Positions 1-9,418 of a stretch of DNA of 64,000 nucleotides are shown here, piece by piece. The stretch covers positions 1-64,000 of the forward strand of contig NZ_JACJVI010000003.1 in assembly GCF_014237835.1 (NCBI RefSeq). The letters are read 5' to 3'. Positions within the stretch are counted from its first letter, which is position 1; each line of letters opens with the position of its first letter. Both the position numbers and the translations under genes were made by a program. This stretch comes from Rhizobium sp. AQ_MP. Lineage in GTDB: Bacteria > Pseudomonadota > Alphaproteobacteria > Rhizobiales > Rhizobiaceae. A model generated the notes under the pieces. The model was not told the origin of the DNA. It did not search any database and was given only the letters and a program-made list of their open reading frames with translations.

Positions 1-318
1 ATTTCCAAGGATTTCTCTAGAGCGAAGGTCGTCGTCGCCAGCAGCGCCGCCGCCCTCGTCAGTGAGCGGATGTATAGTCCCCACCCCCTTTTGAAGTCAA
101 CAGGCCATTTTCACAAAAGTGCAAAAAATCGACATCCTTCTGAAAATAATGATGAATTTTGGAGTAGGCCCACGAGTTGGTCGCAAATGTCACCGACTTG
201 CACGGGTTTTGCGGCCAAACATTCCTTCATCCGCCTCCATCACTGCGCCATTAGCCCACGCTTGCAAGCCGGGCGCGCCTTGCTACTGTCTGGCCATCAT
301 GATCGGAGTGCCAGAAGC
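1..318. other. left-edge intergenic region (rrn leader side)
   Basis: No protein gene is convincing here. The left 100 bases carry a strong minus-strand promoter and what looks like the start of an rRNA leader running out of the window. The rest is the 5' region of the ornithine cyclodeaminase-family gene. A weak plus-strand promoter can be proposed, TTGCAA at 262-267 and TACTGT at 284-289 with a 16-bp spacer. The plus frame of the next gene stays open upstream to position 70, but that extension has no family-like sequence. Confidence 0.6.
63..100 (-). promoter_or_regulatory. strong sigma-70 promoter, probably of an rRNA operon
   Basis: Read on the minus strand there is TTGACT (95-100), an 18-bp G-rich spacer, then TATACA (71-76), which puts the transcription start near 63-64. 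The transcribed leader is GC-rich and non-coding as far as the window edge. It resembles, from memory, the promoter and leader that precede 16S rRNA in rhizobia. The rRNA gene itself would lie outside the window, so this identity is an inference; the promoter elements are seen directly. Confidence 0.6.
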
Positions 319-1272
319 ATGCTCATACTGAACCAAGCAGAGACAAGCCGCCATCTCGGCTGGGATGCGCTGATCGAGGCCCTCGCCTCAATGTTCGCAG
401 GCGACTGCGTGATGCCAGTCCGGCACCACCATACCATAGAGGTGCCGGACGAGGCCGATGCGACACTGCTTCTGATGCCCGCCTGGCAGCCCGGTCAGTA
501 TATCGGCGTCAAACTCGTTTCCGTGTTTCCCGACAATCACCTGCGCGCTCTCCCTGCGATCCACGGAAGCTACCTTCTGTCCTCGGGTCGAAGCGGCGAA
601 TTGCTGGCGGTGCTCGACGGCGGGGAACTCACGGCGCGGCGAACCGCGGCGGCGTCGGCTCTGGCGGCGAAAAGCCTGGCACGTGAGGATGCCTCCACTT
701 TGCTGGTGGTTGGCACAGGTCGTCTCTCGGTGAACCTGATCGAAGCCCATAGTCGCGTGCGCCACTATACCCGCGTGATGATCTGGGGTCGCGACACGGA
801 AAAGGCAGAGCGTGCTGCGGCCGAGGCCCGTGAGCTTGGTTATCCCGCAGCTGTGGCATCGGATCTCGAAGCCGCGGTGCGCGAGGCCGACGTCATTTCC
901 TGCGCCACGCTCTCCCGCTCTCCTCTGATCCGCGGCGCCTGGCTGAAACCCGGGAGCCATCTCGACCTGATCGGCGCCTTTACCAAAGACATGCGCGAGA
1001 GCGACGACGAAGCCGTTCGGCGAGCCCGGGTCTTCGTCGATACGCGGGCGGGCGCCTTTGGCGAAGCCGGCGATATCCTCCAGCCGATCGCATCCGGCGT
1101 GATCGGCAAGGATCATGTGCAGGGGGAGCTTGCCGAACTGGTCAAGGGCCATCCGGGGCGCCAAAGCGCGCAGGAGATCACGCTGTTCAAATCCGTGGGT
1201 GCAGCACTGGAGGATCTCGCCGGCGCGATCCTCGCCTATGAGACGGCCAGACAGGGTAACATCGCTCCGTGA
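319..1272 (+). CDS. ornithine cyclodeaminase / mu-crystallin family protein
   Basis: Encodes about 317 residues of the ornithine cyclodeaminase/mu-crystallin fold, NAD(P)-dependent enzymes that include ornithine cyclodeaminase, alanine dehydrogenase and imine reductases. The central Rossmann region contains TLLVVGTGRLSVNLIEAH, and the C-terminal half has the family-typical stretch LKPGSHLDLIGAFTKDMRE. The start is the ATG at 319 (MLILNQAE), because similarity to the family begins there and GGAGTG lies about 9 bases upstream. Its stop overlaps the GTG start of hrpB by four bases, so the two are probably translated together although their functions are unrelated. The exact substrate cannot be read from sequence. 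Confidence 0.8.
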   Translation: MLILNQAETSRHLGWDALIEALASMFAGDCVMPVRHHHTIEVPDEADATLLLMPAWQPGQYIGVKLVSVFPDNHLRALPAIHGSYLLSSGRSGELLAVLDGGELTARRTAAASALAAKSLAREDASTLLVVGTGRLSVNLIEAHSRVRHYTRVMIWGRDTEKAERAAAEARELGYPAAVASDLEAAVREADVISCATLSRSPLIRGAWLKPGSHLDLIGAFTKDMRESDDEAVRRARVFVDTRAGAFGEAGDILQPIASGVIGKDHVQGELAELVKGHPGRQSAQEITLFKSVGAALEDLAGAILAYETARQGNIAP

Positions 1273-3740
1273 GCCCTACAGCTCTTCCTGTTCTACCGAT
1301 CAGCGACCGGCTCGAGGATCTTGCGAGGGCGCTCGGAAGCGGCAATCGGGCCGTGCTGTCGGCCCCCCCGGGTGCCGGCAAGACGACCCTCGTGCCGCTC
1401 CATCTGCTCGACCAGAGCTGGCGCGGGGATGGACGCATCATCCTGCTCGAGCCCCGGCGCCTTGCAGCCCGGGCGGCTGCCGCGCGCATGGCATCGCTGC
1501 TCGGCGAGGATCTCGGCGCGCGGGTCGGGTATCGCATGCGGCTCGACAACCGGATCAGCAGCCGGACGCGGATCGAGGTGGTGACCGAAGGCGTCTTCGT
1601 CCGGATGATCCTCGACGATCCGGAGTTGAACGGCATCTCGGCCGTGCTCTTCGACGAATTTCATGAACGCTCGCTGGATGCCGATGTGGGGCTTGCGCTG
1701 GCGCTCGATGCGCAATCGGCCCTGCGGCCAGACCTGAGGGTCGTGGTGATGTCGGCAACACTCGATGTCGAGCGGATCGCAGCCCTGCTGGACGGTCCGC
1801 CCGTGATCGTCAGCGAGGGCCGCAGCTTTCCGGTCGAGATCCGTCATCGCGACAGGCCCGGTGACGAAAGGGTGGAAGATGCCGTCACCTCAGCGGTGCT
1901 GAAGACCCTTGCTGACGAACAGGGATCGATCCTTGCCTTCCTGCCAGGGCAGGCGGAGATCCGCCGGGTGGTCGAGCGGCTCGAAGGCCGAGTCGGGCCG
2001 GACGTGGTGATCGCGCCACTTTATGGCATGCTGAGCCAGGCCGAACAGGATGCGGCGATCCGGCCCGCGGCAGCAGGCAAGCGCAAGGTGGTGCTGTCGA
2101 CTTCGATTGCCGAGACCTCCATCACCATCGACGGTGTGCGGGTGGTGATCGACAGCGGATTGCAGCGCTTGCCGGTCTTTGAGCCCTCGACGGGGATCAC
2201 ACGACTGGAAACCGTGCGTGTTTCCCGGGCATCGGCCGATCAGCGGGCGGGGCGCGCCGGTCGAACGGAACCAGGGATTGCCATCCGGCTCTGGCATGCC
2301 GGACAGACGGCAGCGCTTGCGGCATTCACGCCGCCTGAGATCCTGTCCAGCGATCTGTCCGGTCTTGCGATGGATATGGCGCATTGGGGTGTTGCGGATC
2401 CAGCCCAGCTCCAGTTGCTCGACATGCCGCCGGAGGCCGCACTCAAGGAGGCACGGCAGCTCCTGATCGGGCTTGGAGCCCTCGATGACAACCTGCAGCT
2501 CACCGCACGCGGTCGGCGCATGCGGGATTTTGGGCTGCCGCCGCGGCTTGCGGCCATGGTGCTCGGGGCCGCGGAACACGGCGAAGCGCAGGCGGCGGCC
2601 GAGCTTGCCGTGCTCCTGACGGAGCAGGGCCTGGGCGGAAACGACCTTGATCTCGACGAACGGCTTCGGCAGTTCCGCCGCGACAGGGGCGAGCGCGCCC
2701 GCAATGCTCGAAACCTTGCCCAGCGACTGGCTTCGGGCCTTAGCCCCAAAGGACAGGACAATGGCGGCGTGGCGAGCTCGGCAGGCGCCCTCCTCATCCA
2801 TGCCTTTCCGGACCGGATCGCCAAGCAGCGGGGGGGGCGCGGACGCTTTGTCATGGCGAATGGGCGTGGCGCGGAAATCGCGGCAACGGAACGTCTGGCG
2901 GGTGCAGAACTTCTCGTTGTCGCCGACCTGACCGGCAAGGCCGCCCAGGCGCGCATTCTTGCGGCAGCGGAAGTGTCGCGCGACGAGATCGAGGCGCTGA
3001 CGCCAAAGGCGATCCGAACGGCCGATGAAAGCGGTTTCGACCCGTCGAGCCGTCAGGTGCGGGCCAGACGGGTTACGCGGCTGGGCGCGATTGTCTTCGA
3101 AGAACAGCCTTTGCCAAAACCAAAAGGCGAGGACGCTGCGCGAGCGCTGGCCGAGGGTGTACGCCTGGTGGGGTTGAGCGCCCTCCCCTTCTCCAAGGCA
3201 GCTGCGCAGCTGCGGCAGCGTCTCGGATTCCTGCATCGAAGTCTAGGTGAACCATGGCCGGATACGAGCGACGAGGGGCTCATGGCGCGGCTCGATGACT
3301 GGTTCATGCCTTTTCAGTCCGGGGTGACCAGCTTCCAGGAGGTGACTGCATCCAGTCTCCATGACGGGCTGATGAACCTCATCCCGGGCGGGTCGCAGCG
3401 CGAGCTGGACCAGATGGTGCCGACCCATTTCACCGCTCCGACGGGACATTCCCATCCCATCCGTTATGATGACGAAGAACCCGTCCTGCAGATCCGGGTG
3501 CAGGAACTCTTTGGGCTGAAATCGCATCCGACGATCGGCGGCGGCAAATTGCCACTGCTTCTGGAGTTGACCTCTCCCGCCCATCGACCCATTCAGACAA
3601 CTCGGGATCTTCCCGGCTTCTGGGCCGGATCCTGGAAGGACGTGCGAGCCGAGATGCGAGGGCGCTACCCGAAGCACCCCTGGCCCGAAGATCCGGCCTC
3701 GGCGGAACCGACGACACGAGCGAAACCCCGCGACACCTGA
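1269..3740 (+). CDS. hrpB: ATP-dependent RNA helicase HrpB
   Basis: An 823-residue DEAH-box RNA helicase of the HrpB type. The N-terminal motor has Walker A APPGAGKTT, the DExH box as DEFHERS, SAT in VVMSATLD, and motif VI in RASADQRAGRAGRTEPG. The C-terminal HrpB extension follows, with the family-specific GAIVFEEQPLPKP and the ending LPGFWAGSWKDVRAEMRGRYPKHPWPED given here only in part. The length matches the usual ~820 residues. It starts with GTG overlapping the preceding stop. The cellular role in bacteria is poorly defined; RNA remodelling is the usual inference. Confidence 0.93.
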   Translation: MSPTALPVLPISDRLEDLARALGSGNRAVLSAPPGAGKTTLVPLHLLDQSWRGDGRIILLEPRRLAARAAAARMASLLGEDLGARVGYRMRLDNRISSRTRIEVVTEGVFVRMILDDPELNGISAVLFDEFHERSLDADVGLALALDAQSALRPDLRVVVMSATLDVERIAALLDGPPVIVSEGRSFPVEIRHRDRPGDERVEDAVTSAVLKTLADEQGSILAFLPGQAEIRRVVERLEGRVGPDVVIAPLYGMLSQAEQDAAIRPAAAGKRKVVLSTSIAETSITIDGVRVVIDSGLQRLPVFEPSTGITRLETVRVSRASADQRAGRAGRTEPGIAIRLWHAGQTAALAAFTPPEILSSDLSGLAMDMAHWGVADPAQLQLLDMPPEAALKEARQLLIGLGALDDNLQLTARGRRMRDFGLPPRLAAMVLGAAEHGEAQAAAELAVLLTEQGLGGNDLDLDERLRQFRRDRGERARNARNLAQRLASGLSPKGQDNGGVASSAGALLIHAFPDRIAKQRGGRGRFVMANGRGAEIAATERLAGAELLVVADLTGKAAQARILAAAEVSRDEIEALTPKAIRTADESGFDPSSRQVRARRVTRLGAIVFEEQPLPKPKGEDAARALAEGVRLVGLSALPFSKAAAQLRQRLGFLHRSLGEPWPDTSDEGLMARLDDWFMPFQSGVTSFQEVTASSLHDGLMNLIPGGSQRELDQMVPTHFTAPTGHSHPIRYDDEEPVLQIRVQELFGLKSHPTIGGGKLPLLLELTSPAHRPIQTTRDLPGFWAGSWKDVRAEMRGRYPKHPWPEDPASAEPTTRAKPRDT

Positions 3741-3768
3741 CGGCGCGCGGCAGAGGAAGGCAGAAGCG

Positions 3769-5070
3769 ATGAGCATGGATCTGGCAGCCAAGTTCGGTCC
3801 GAGCAGCCGTCGGCTGCGTCTCGAAACGCTGGTCAAGCTGCGCTGGGTGGCCGTCGCAGGTCAGTTGCTGACGATCCTCGTCGTTGCGCTGTGGTTCGAT
3901 TTCACGCTGCCGCTGATGACCTGCCTGGGGCTGATCGCTGCGCTGGCTGCGGCGAATTCGCTACTTTCGATCGCGTTTCCTCCGACCTATCGGCTCGAGC
4001 CGGCGGCGGCTTTCGCGGTTCTGGCGCTCGATCTGTTTCAGATGGGAGCCCTGCTGTTCATCACCGGCGGGCTCAACAACCCGTTTGCGCCCCTGATCTG
4101 TATCCCGGTGATCATTTCCTTCGCGTCGCAGCCGAGCCGGCATTCGATTGCACTGTTCATCACCGCGCTCGCCTTTATCACCTTGCTCGCCTTTACCCCC
4201 TACCCGCTCCCCTGGTTCGAAGGCCGCACGCTGGAAGTTCATCCCCTGCTGCAGCTCGGGATGTGGAGCTCGATCGTTTCGATGACGGCGTTTGCCGCCT
4301 TCTATGCGTACCGCGTGTCTCAGGAAGCGAGTCTGCTTGCCGACGCACTGACGGCCACCGAACTCATCCTGCAACGGGAGAAGCACCTGCACCAGCTGGA
4401 CGGGCTTGCGGCGGCGGCAGCGCATGAGCTCGGCACACCGCTTGCAACGATCAGCGTGGTAGCCAAGGAGATGGAGCGCGATCTAGGCCATGACGACCGC
4501 TATCGCGAGGACGTCCAGCTGCTGCGCAGCCAGAGCGAGCGTTGCCGGGACATCCTGCGACGGCTGACGTCGCTCGCGACCGAGGGCGAAGCGCATATGC
4601 GCGAACTGCCGCTGTCGTCGATGATTGAAGAGGTCATCTCACCGCATCGGGAATTCGGCGTGAAGGTGGAGCTGATCGAGCTGTCGGACCGCGCACTCGA
4701 GCCTGTCGGGACGCGCAATCCGGCAATTCTCTACGGTCTTGGCAATCTCTTGGAGAACGCGGTGGACTACGCGCGCTCGAAGGTGACTGTCAGCGTTGAG
4801 CACACATCTGCCGAAGTGACCGTCATGATCGAAGATGACGGGGCGGGTTTCTCTCCCGGGGTCTTGCAAAGAATTGGCGAGCCCTATGTTACCAGCAGGC
4901 AGAACGAGACGCGAGCCGGTGGACTTGGGCTTGGATTGTTCATTGCGAAGACGCTGCTTGAACGGTCGGGAGCGAGCCTTCGCTTCGAAAACCGCAGTCC
5001 CGAGGGGTCCGGGGCGCGCGTCGTGGTCACCTGGCCGCGCGAATACATGGAATTGGACACGTCGTTATGA
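3769..5070 (+). CDS. actS: redox sensor histidine kinase ActS (RegB/PrrB family)
   Basis: A 433-residue membrane histidine kinase. The N-terminal half has several hydrophobic segments (about residues 25-190). Between them is GGLNNPF near residue 101, which matches the GGXXNPF quinone-sensing heptapeptide of RegB proteins. The H-box is AAAAHELGTPLATIS with His near residue 219. A cysteine lies in the dimerisation helix (SERCRDILRRL), at the place of the redox-active cysteine of RegB. N and G boxes (LLENAVDYA, GLGLGLFIAKTLL) close the ATPase domain. Its partner actR starts 71 bp downstream. Together they control redox, carbon, nitrogen and acid-tolerance genes in rhizobia. Confidence 0.92.
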   Translation: MSMDLAAKFGPSSRRLRLETLVKLRWVAVAGQLLTILVVALWFDFTLPLMTCLGLIAALAAANSLLSIAFPPTYRLEPAAAFAVLALDLFQMGALLFITGGLNNPFAPLICIPVIISFASQPSRHSIALFITALAFITLLAFTPYPLPWFEGRTLEVHPLLQLGMWSSIVSMTAFAAFYAYRVSQEASLLADALTATELILQREKHLHQLDGLAAAAAHELGTPLATISVVAKEMERDLGHDDRYREDVQLLRSQSERCRDILRRLTSLATEGEAHMRELPLSSMIEEVISPHREFGVKVELIELSDRALEPVGTRNPAILYGLGNLLENAVDYARSKVTVSVEHTSAEVTVMIEDDGAGFSPGVLQRIGEPYVTSRQNETRAGGLGLGLFIAKTLLERSGASLRFENRSPEGSGARVVVTWPREYMELDTSL

Positions 5071-5141
5071 CTTTACCTCTTCGACCTTGACACGCATAAG
5101 GTCTAAGAGCGGGCTTTTCGAACAGTCGCAGGAACAACACG

Positions 5142-5738
5142 ATGGCAGACGCAGCATCACAGGTCGCGAAATCCGCAGCGGGCACCCACGCGACGACCAC
5201 GCATGATCTTGGTCCTGACCCATCACTTCTGATCGTGGATGACGATGCACCATTCCTGCGCCGGCTGGCGCGGGCCATGGAAAGTCGCGGCTTCGTGGTT
5301 GAACTCGCAGGCTCCGTCGCCGAAGGAATATCCAAAGCAAAAGAAGGGGCCCCGGCCTATGCGGTCGTGGACCTGAGGCTTGGCGACGGCACGGGACTCG
5401 ATGTGATCGAAGCCATCCGTGAACGCCGGTCGGACACGCGCATCATCGTTCTCACAGGCTACGGCAATATCGCGACGGCCGTTACCGCGGTCAAACTCGG
5501 CGCGCTCGACTATCTTGCGAAGCCTGCCGATGCCGATGACGTCTATCTGGCGCTGACCCAGCGTCCCGGCGAGAAGGCTGAGATCCCGGAGAACCCGATG
5601 TCGGCGGATCGGATCCGGTGGGAGCATATCCAGCGCGTCTACGAAAGCTGCGAGCGGAATGTTTCGGAGACGGCGCGACGGCTAAACATGCATCGCAGGA
5701 CGCTGCAGCGCATCCTGGCCAAGCGGGCGCCGAAGTGA
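5142..5738 (+). CDS. actR: response regulator ActR (RegA/PrrA family)
   Basis: A 198-residue two-component regulator. The receiver domain has the acidic pair in LLIVDDDAPFL, the phospho-acceptor aspartate in YAVVDLRLGDGTGLDV, and the conserved lysine in DYLAKPADADD. A short linker leads to a Fis-type helix-turn-helix at the C-terminus (ERNVSETARRLNMHRRTLQR), characteristic of RegA/ActR. AGGAA precedes the ATG by about 9 bases. The N-terminus is roughly 15 residues longer than many RegA proteins, so an internal start cannot be excluded. It is the cognate regulator for the kinase just upstream. Its stop codon is immediately followed by the stop of the opposing mmcB. Confidence 0.92.
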   Translation: MADAASQVAKSAAGTHATTTHDLGPDPSLLIVDDDAPFLRRLARAMESRGFVVELAGSVAEGISKAKEGAPAYAVVDLRLGDGTGLDVIEAIRERRSDTRIIVLTGYGNIATAVTAVKLGALDYLAKPADADDVYLALTQRPGEKAEIPENPMSADRIRWEHIQRVYESCERNVSETARRLNMHRRTLQRILAKRAPK

Positions 5739-6221
5739 TCAGACAGATTTGAGTTGTGCCGCCCATTCTGCGGCCAGGAGTCTTTGAGCGGCGGCCCTTG
5801 AGAAATCGAGGGTGACCGACTTCCGTGTCGCGGGGGCAAGGCGGTGCTCCGGTGCGTCTCGCAGCATGTGACCCGCATAGCCGTCCGAGAGCAAAAGCCC
5901 GCAGTCTTCCGGGAAGATCTCCAGTGGCACACCCGCATGCGTGGCGAAGAACAGGCGATCGCAGTAGCTGCGATAGTCGGGCCACTTCTTGTCGACGCGG
6001 AAATCCTCAATCGAGGATTTGATCTCGACGATCCAGATCTCACCCTTTTCCGAGAGCGCGATCAGATCAGCGCGGCGCCCATTTGACAGTGTCAGCTCAG
6101 GGAGGACGGCAAAGCGCATGTCCGTCAGCAGGATCTGAACACCGCGACGAATCAGCATGGCACGATCGGACTGCCGCCCGTCGATTAGGGGATTGTTTAC
6201 CGCGATGGAGACTAAGGTCAT
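5739..6221 (-). CDS. mmcB: MmcB-family DNA repair protein
   Basis: About 160 residues, belonging to the MmcB family, named from a Caulobacter mitomycin C tolerance gene. It has a PD-(D/E)XK-nuclease-like core: RRADLIALSEKGEIWIVEIKSS carries the D...E-x-K arrangement, and DYRSYCDRLFFAT follows. The start at 6221 (MTLVSIAVN) is chosen because GGAGTT lies just upstream; a longer frame adds 15 unconvincing residues. It converges on actR with no gap. The likely role is processing of damaged DNA; the family role is known only genetically. Confidence 0.85.
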   Translation of the reverse strand: MTLVSIAVNNPLIDGRQSDRAMLIRRGVQILLTDMRFAVLPELTLSNGRRADLIALSEKGEIWIVEIKSSIEDFRVDKKWPDYRSYCDRLFFATHAGVPLEIFPEDCGLLLSDGYAGHMLRDAPEHRLAPATRKSVTLDFSRAAAQRLLAAEWAAQLKSV

Positions 6222-6398
6222 GGATAACTCCGCCCCGCACGCCCTGGTCTGTTGCAAAAAAGCCATGCGGAGTCATTTTGCACCGCCACAGACATCCGGC
6301 GGAAGTACAGCACTTGCACTGCCGAGATTAATTCAAAATAAACCATAATCAAAGATGGTCACCTGATCATCTATCAGCCACCATTCACGAGCTTCCTC
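6222..6398. promoter_or_regulatory. divergent intergenic region mmcB / L,D-transpeptidase
   Basis: The 177 bases hold the promoters of two divergent genes. An AT-rich patch at about 6329-6356 is the best place for a -10 region, but I cannot assign unambiguous boxes. A weak inverted repeat CTGAT-catct-ATCAG lies near 6364-6378. No small gene is convincing. Confidence 0.4.
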
Positions 6399-7064
6399 AT
6401 GCGCTTTCGCAATATCCTGACCGCGCTTGGCCTGGTTATGTCCATCGGCCTTGCAGGCTGCACGACGACGACCGGAGACAAGACCGAAGTCGCCGAGACC
6501 ACCAAGGTGCAGATCTTCAGCGACTCCTATGGTGCCGTGACCGACGCCGGCTATGCCCTGCCGGCGATACCGATCCAGAAGATCGACAAGAAGTTTCACC
6601 GACAAATTGTCGATTATACGACCACGGAAAAGCCGGGCACGATCGTCGTGAACACGCGCGAGCGCTTCCTCTACTACGTGCTGCCGCGTGGCAAGGCCGT
6701 TCGCTACGGCATCGGCGTCGGCAAGCAGGGCTTTGCCTGGGAAGGCGAAGCCTATATCGCCTGGAAGCAGGCCTGGCCGACATGGCATCCGCCGAAGGAA
6801 ATGGCGGATCGCAAGCCTGAAGTTGCCAAGTATGTCGAGAAGGGCATGGACCCAGGTCTGCGCAATCCACTTGGCGCCCGCGCCATGTATCTCTTCAACG
6901 AGAAGGGCCAGGACACGCTGTTCCGCCTGCACGGTACGCCGGAATGGGCATCCATCGGCACGGCTGCGTCTTCGGGCTGCATCCGTTTGATGAACCAGGA
7001 CGTGATCGATCTCTACAACCGCGTAAAGCCCGGCCGCAACGCCAAGGTCGTGGTTCAGCAATAA
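6399..7064 (+). CDS. L,D-transpeptidase lipoprotein (YkuD domain)
   Basis: A 221-residue lipoprotein. The N-terminus is a lipoprotein signal with lipobox LAGC (Cys about residue 21) followed by a threonine run. The YkuD domain starts near residue 80 (PGTIVVNTRERFLYYVLPRG) and contains the catalytic motif HGTPEWASIG...SSGCIRLMNQDV, with the active cysteine in SSGCIR. Such enzymes make 3-3 peptidoglycan cross-links or attach proteins to peptidoglycan; they drive much of polar growth in Rhizobiaceae. It is monocistronic, with a strong terminator right behind it. The ribosome site before the ATG is weak. Confidence 0.9.
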   Translation: MRFRNILTALGLVMSIGLAGCTTTTGDKTEVAETTKVQIFSDSYGAVTDAGYALPAIPIQKIDKKFHRQIVDYTTTEKPGTIVVNTRERFLYYVLPRGKAVRYGIGVGKQGFAWEGEAYIAWKQAWPTWHPPKEMADRKPEVAKYVEKGMDPGLRNPLGARAMYLFNEKGQDTLFRLHGTPEWASIGTAASSGCIRLMNQDVIDLYNRVKPGRNAKVVVQQ

Positions 7065-7087
7065 TCTGCCGAAGCAGCAGTCAATCG

Positions 7088-7121
7088 AAAGGCCCGCCGA
7101 ATCACTCCGGCGGGCCTTTTG
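7088..7121 (+). terminator. rho-independent terminator after the L,D-transpeptidase
   Basis: A perfect stem AGGCCCGCCG (7090-7099) / CGGCGGGCCT (7108-7117) with an 8-base loop is followed by a short T-run. The A residues on the left side let it also act for the convergent glcB. Confidence 0.85.
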
Positions 7122-7144
7122 CTTTGCTTGCGCAGGCATGAAAA

Positions 7145-9313
7145 TCAGGCGGCGGTCTTTGCCTTGAGTTCGATGCGGCGGCGATGCAGAACCGGCTCGG
7201 TGTAGCCATTCGGCTGCTCCCTGCCCTTCAGCACCAATTCCAGTGCCGCCTGGAAGGCGACCGAGCCTTCATAATTCGGAGCCATCGGAGTGTAAGCCGT
7301 ATCGCCGGCGTTCTGTCCGTCAACGACGACGGCCATGCGCCTCAGCGTTTCGACGACCTGTTCTTCCGTCACCACACCATGATGCAGCCAGTTGGCCATG
7401 TGCTGGGCGGAGATGCGCAGCGTCGCACGGTCTTCCATCAGACCGACATTGTTGATGTCCGGCACCTTGGAGCAACCGACGCCCTGGTCGATCCAGCGCA
7501 CGACATAGCCGAGAATGCCCTGGGCATTGTTGTCGAGCTCACGCTGGATCTCTTCCGGGGTCCAGTTCGGTCGGGTTGCGACCGGCACGGAGAGGATGTC
7601 GGCGAGCTTGGCGCGCGCGCGCGACTTCAAGCCGTTCTGGACGTCGGCAACATTGATGCTGTGGTAGTGCGTGGCATGCAGCGTGGCTGCTGTCGGTGAC
7701 GGAACCCAGGCAGTGTTGGCGCCGGCCTTCGGATGGGCGATCTTCTGCTCCAGCATGGCGGCCATCAGGTCGGGCATGGCCCACATGCCCTTGCCGATCT
7801 GGGCGTGCCCAGAGAGGCCGCATTCCAGACCGATATCGACATTCCAGTTCTCGTAGGCCGAAATCCAGGCCGCCTGCTTCATGTCGCCCTTGCGGATCAT
7901 CGGGCCGGCCTCCATCGAGGTGTGCATCTCGTCACCGGTGCGATCGAGGAAGCCGGTGTTGATGAAGACGACGCGCTCGCGTGCAGCACGGATGCATTCC
8001 TTGAGATTGACCGTGGTGCGGCGCTCCTCGTCCATGATGCCCATCTTGATGGTGTTGGGCGCCATCCCGATCAGTTCTTCGACGCGGGAGAAAATCTCGC
8101 AAGCGAAGGCGACCTCTTCGGGCCCATGCATCTTTGGCTTCACGACATACATCGAACCGGCGCGGGAGTTCTTGCGGCGACCGTTCGGGCCGATGTCATG
8201 CAGCGCGATCAGCGCGGTGATCGCCGCATCCATGATGCCTTCAGGGACTTCGTTACCGTTACGATCGGTGATCGCAGGGTTGGTCATAAGGTGCCCGACA
8301 TTGCGAACAAGCATTAGAGAACGGCCCGGCAAGGTTACAGCCTTGCCATCAGCGCCCGTCAGTTCGGGATCGTTACTCAGCGCCCGGGTGAAGGTCCTTC
8401 CGCCCTTGGAGACTTGCTCGGTGAGGTCGCCCTTCATCAGGCCGAGCCAGTTGGAATAGACGGTGACCTTGTCCTCCGCATCGACGGCGGCGACCGAATC
8501 CTCGCAGTCCATGATGGTGGTGAGGGCCGATTCGAGGCCGACATCGGCGATACCGGCCGGATCGTCCTTGCCGATCAGGCTATCGGGATCGACGAAGACG
8601 AGGGTGTGCAGTCCGTTGGTGCGGAAATAGAGGCGGTAGGCCTTCTCGTTTTCACGCTTGAAGCCGACATACTGGTCGGGGCTGGCGAGACCGGTCCGTC
8701 CGCCGGCGGTCTCCACGAAGAGCGCGCCGTTTTCGAATTCGAAACCGGTTACGTCGGCCCAGCTGCCCCCCGCGAGGGGAAGGCTGCGGTCGAGGAAGGA
8801 CTTGGCCCAGGCGACAACCTTGGCCCCCCTAACGGGATTGTAACCCTTGCCCTTCTCGGCGCCATCGGCCTCGGAAATCGCATCGGTTCCATAAAGCGCG
8901 TCGTACAAGGAGCCCCAACGCGCGTTGGCGGCGTTCAACGCATAGCGCGCGTTCATGACGGGGACCACAAGCTGCGGACCGGCGATCGACGAGATCTCAG
9001 GATCGACATTGCTCGTCTCGATCCGGAAGTCCGGACCCTCGGGCAGCAGATACCCAATCTGGCGCAGAAAGGCCTCATAGGCAGGAAGATCCGAAGGAGC
9101 GCCGTTCTTGCGATACCAGGCATCGATCTCGGCCTGCAGGTCATCGCGCCTGGCGAGAAGAGCCCTGTTCTTCGGCGCAAGATCATGAACGATCTTTGAG
9201 AAACCGGCCACGAAGGCATCCGCGTCGACATTGGTACCCGGCACCGCCTTGTCTACGATGAAGTCGTAGAGGCGTTTGTCGATTGAAAGACCATGGGCTT
9301 CAACGAATGTCAT
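7145..9313 (-). CDS. glcB: malate synthase G
   Basis: A 722-residue malate synthase of the monomeric G type, condensing glyoxylate and acetyl-CoA to malate in the glyoxylate shunt. Typical segments are [39 protein letters not shown], the acid/base region [17 protein letters not shown], and [18 protein letters not shown]. The length equals the family norm (~720). The ATG at 9311-9313 is the only good start. It is a single gene; no glycolate oxidase genes lie nearby. It shares the downstream region with a bidirectional hairpin behind the L,D-transpeptidase gene. Confidence 0.96.
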   Translation of the reverse strand: MTFVEAHGLSIDKRLYDFIVDKAVPGTNVDADAFVAGFSKIVHDLAPKNRALLARRDDLQAEIDAWYRKNGAPSDLPAYEAFLRQIGYLLPEGPDFRIETSNVDPEISSIAGPQLVVPVMNARYALNAANARWGSLYDALYGTDAISEADGAEKGKGYNPVRGAKVVAWAKSFLDRSLPLAGGSWADVTGFEFENGALFVETAGGRTGLASPDQYVGFKRENEKAYRLYFRTNGLHTLVFVDPDSLIGKDDPAGIADVGLESALTTIMDCEDSVAAVDAEDKVTVYSNWLGLMKGDLTEQVSKGGRTFTRALSNDPELTGADGKAVTLPGRSLMLVRNVGHLMTNPAITDRNGNEVPEGIMDAAITALIALHDIGPNGRRKNSRAGSMYVVKPKMHGPEEVAFACEIFSRVEELIGMAPNTIKMGIMDEERRTTVNLKECIRAARERVVFINTGFLDRTGDEMHTSMEAGPMIRKGDMKQAAWISAYENWNVDIGLECGLSGHAQIGKGMWAMPDLMAAMLEQKIAHPKAGANTAWVPSPTAATLHATHYHSINVADVQNGLKSRARAKLADILSVPVATRPNWTPEEIQRELDNNAQGILGYVVRWIDQGVGCSKVPDINNVGLMEDRATLRISAQHMANWLHHGVVTEEQVVETLRRMAVVVDGQNAGDTAYTPMAPNYEGSVAFQAALELVLKGREQPNGYTEPVLHRRRIELKAKTAA

Positions 9314-9418
9314 GACGTCACTCCTCGCACTGGTAATCGCTGTCGGTTCACAGCATCACCGAAACGCATTAGCAGTCAATCTTGCATAAATTAGAAATAT
9401 TCTTTCCAAAATGGAAAA

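Noticed and set aside
1..69. End or start of a protein gene at the left edge.
   Set aside because: Frames are short or low-complexity. A promoter with leader on the minus strand explains the sequence better.
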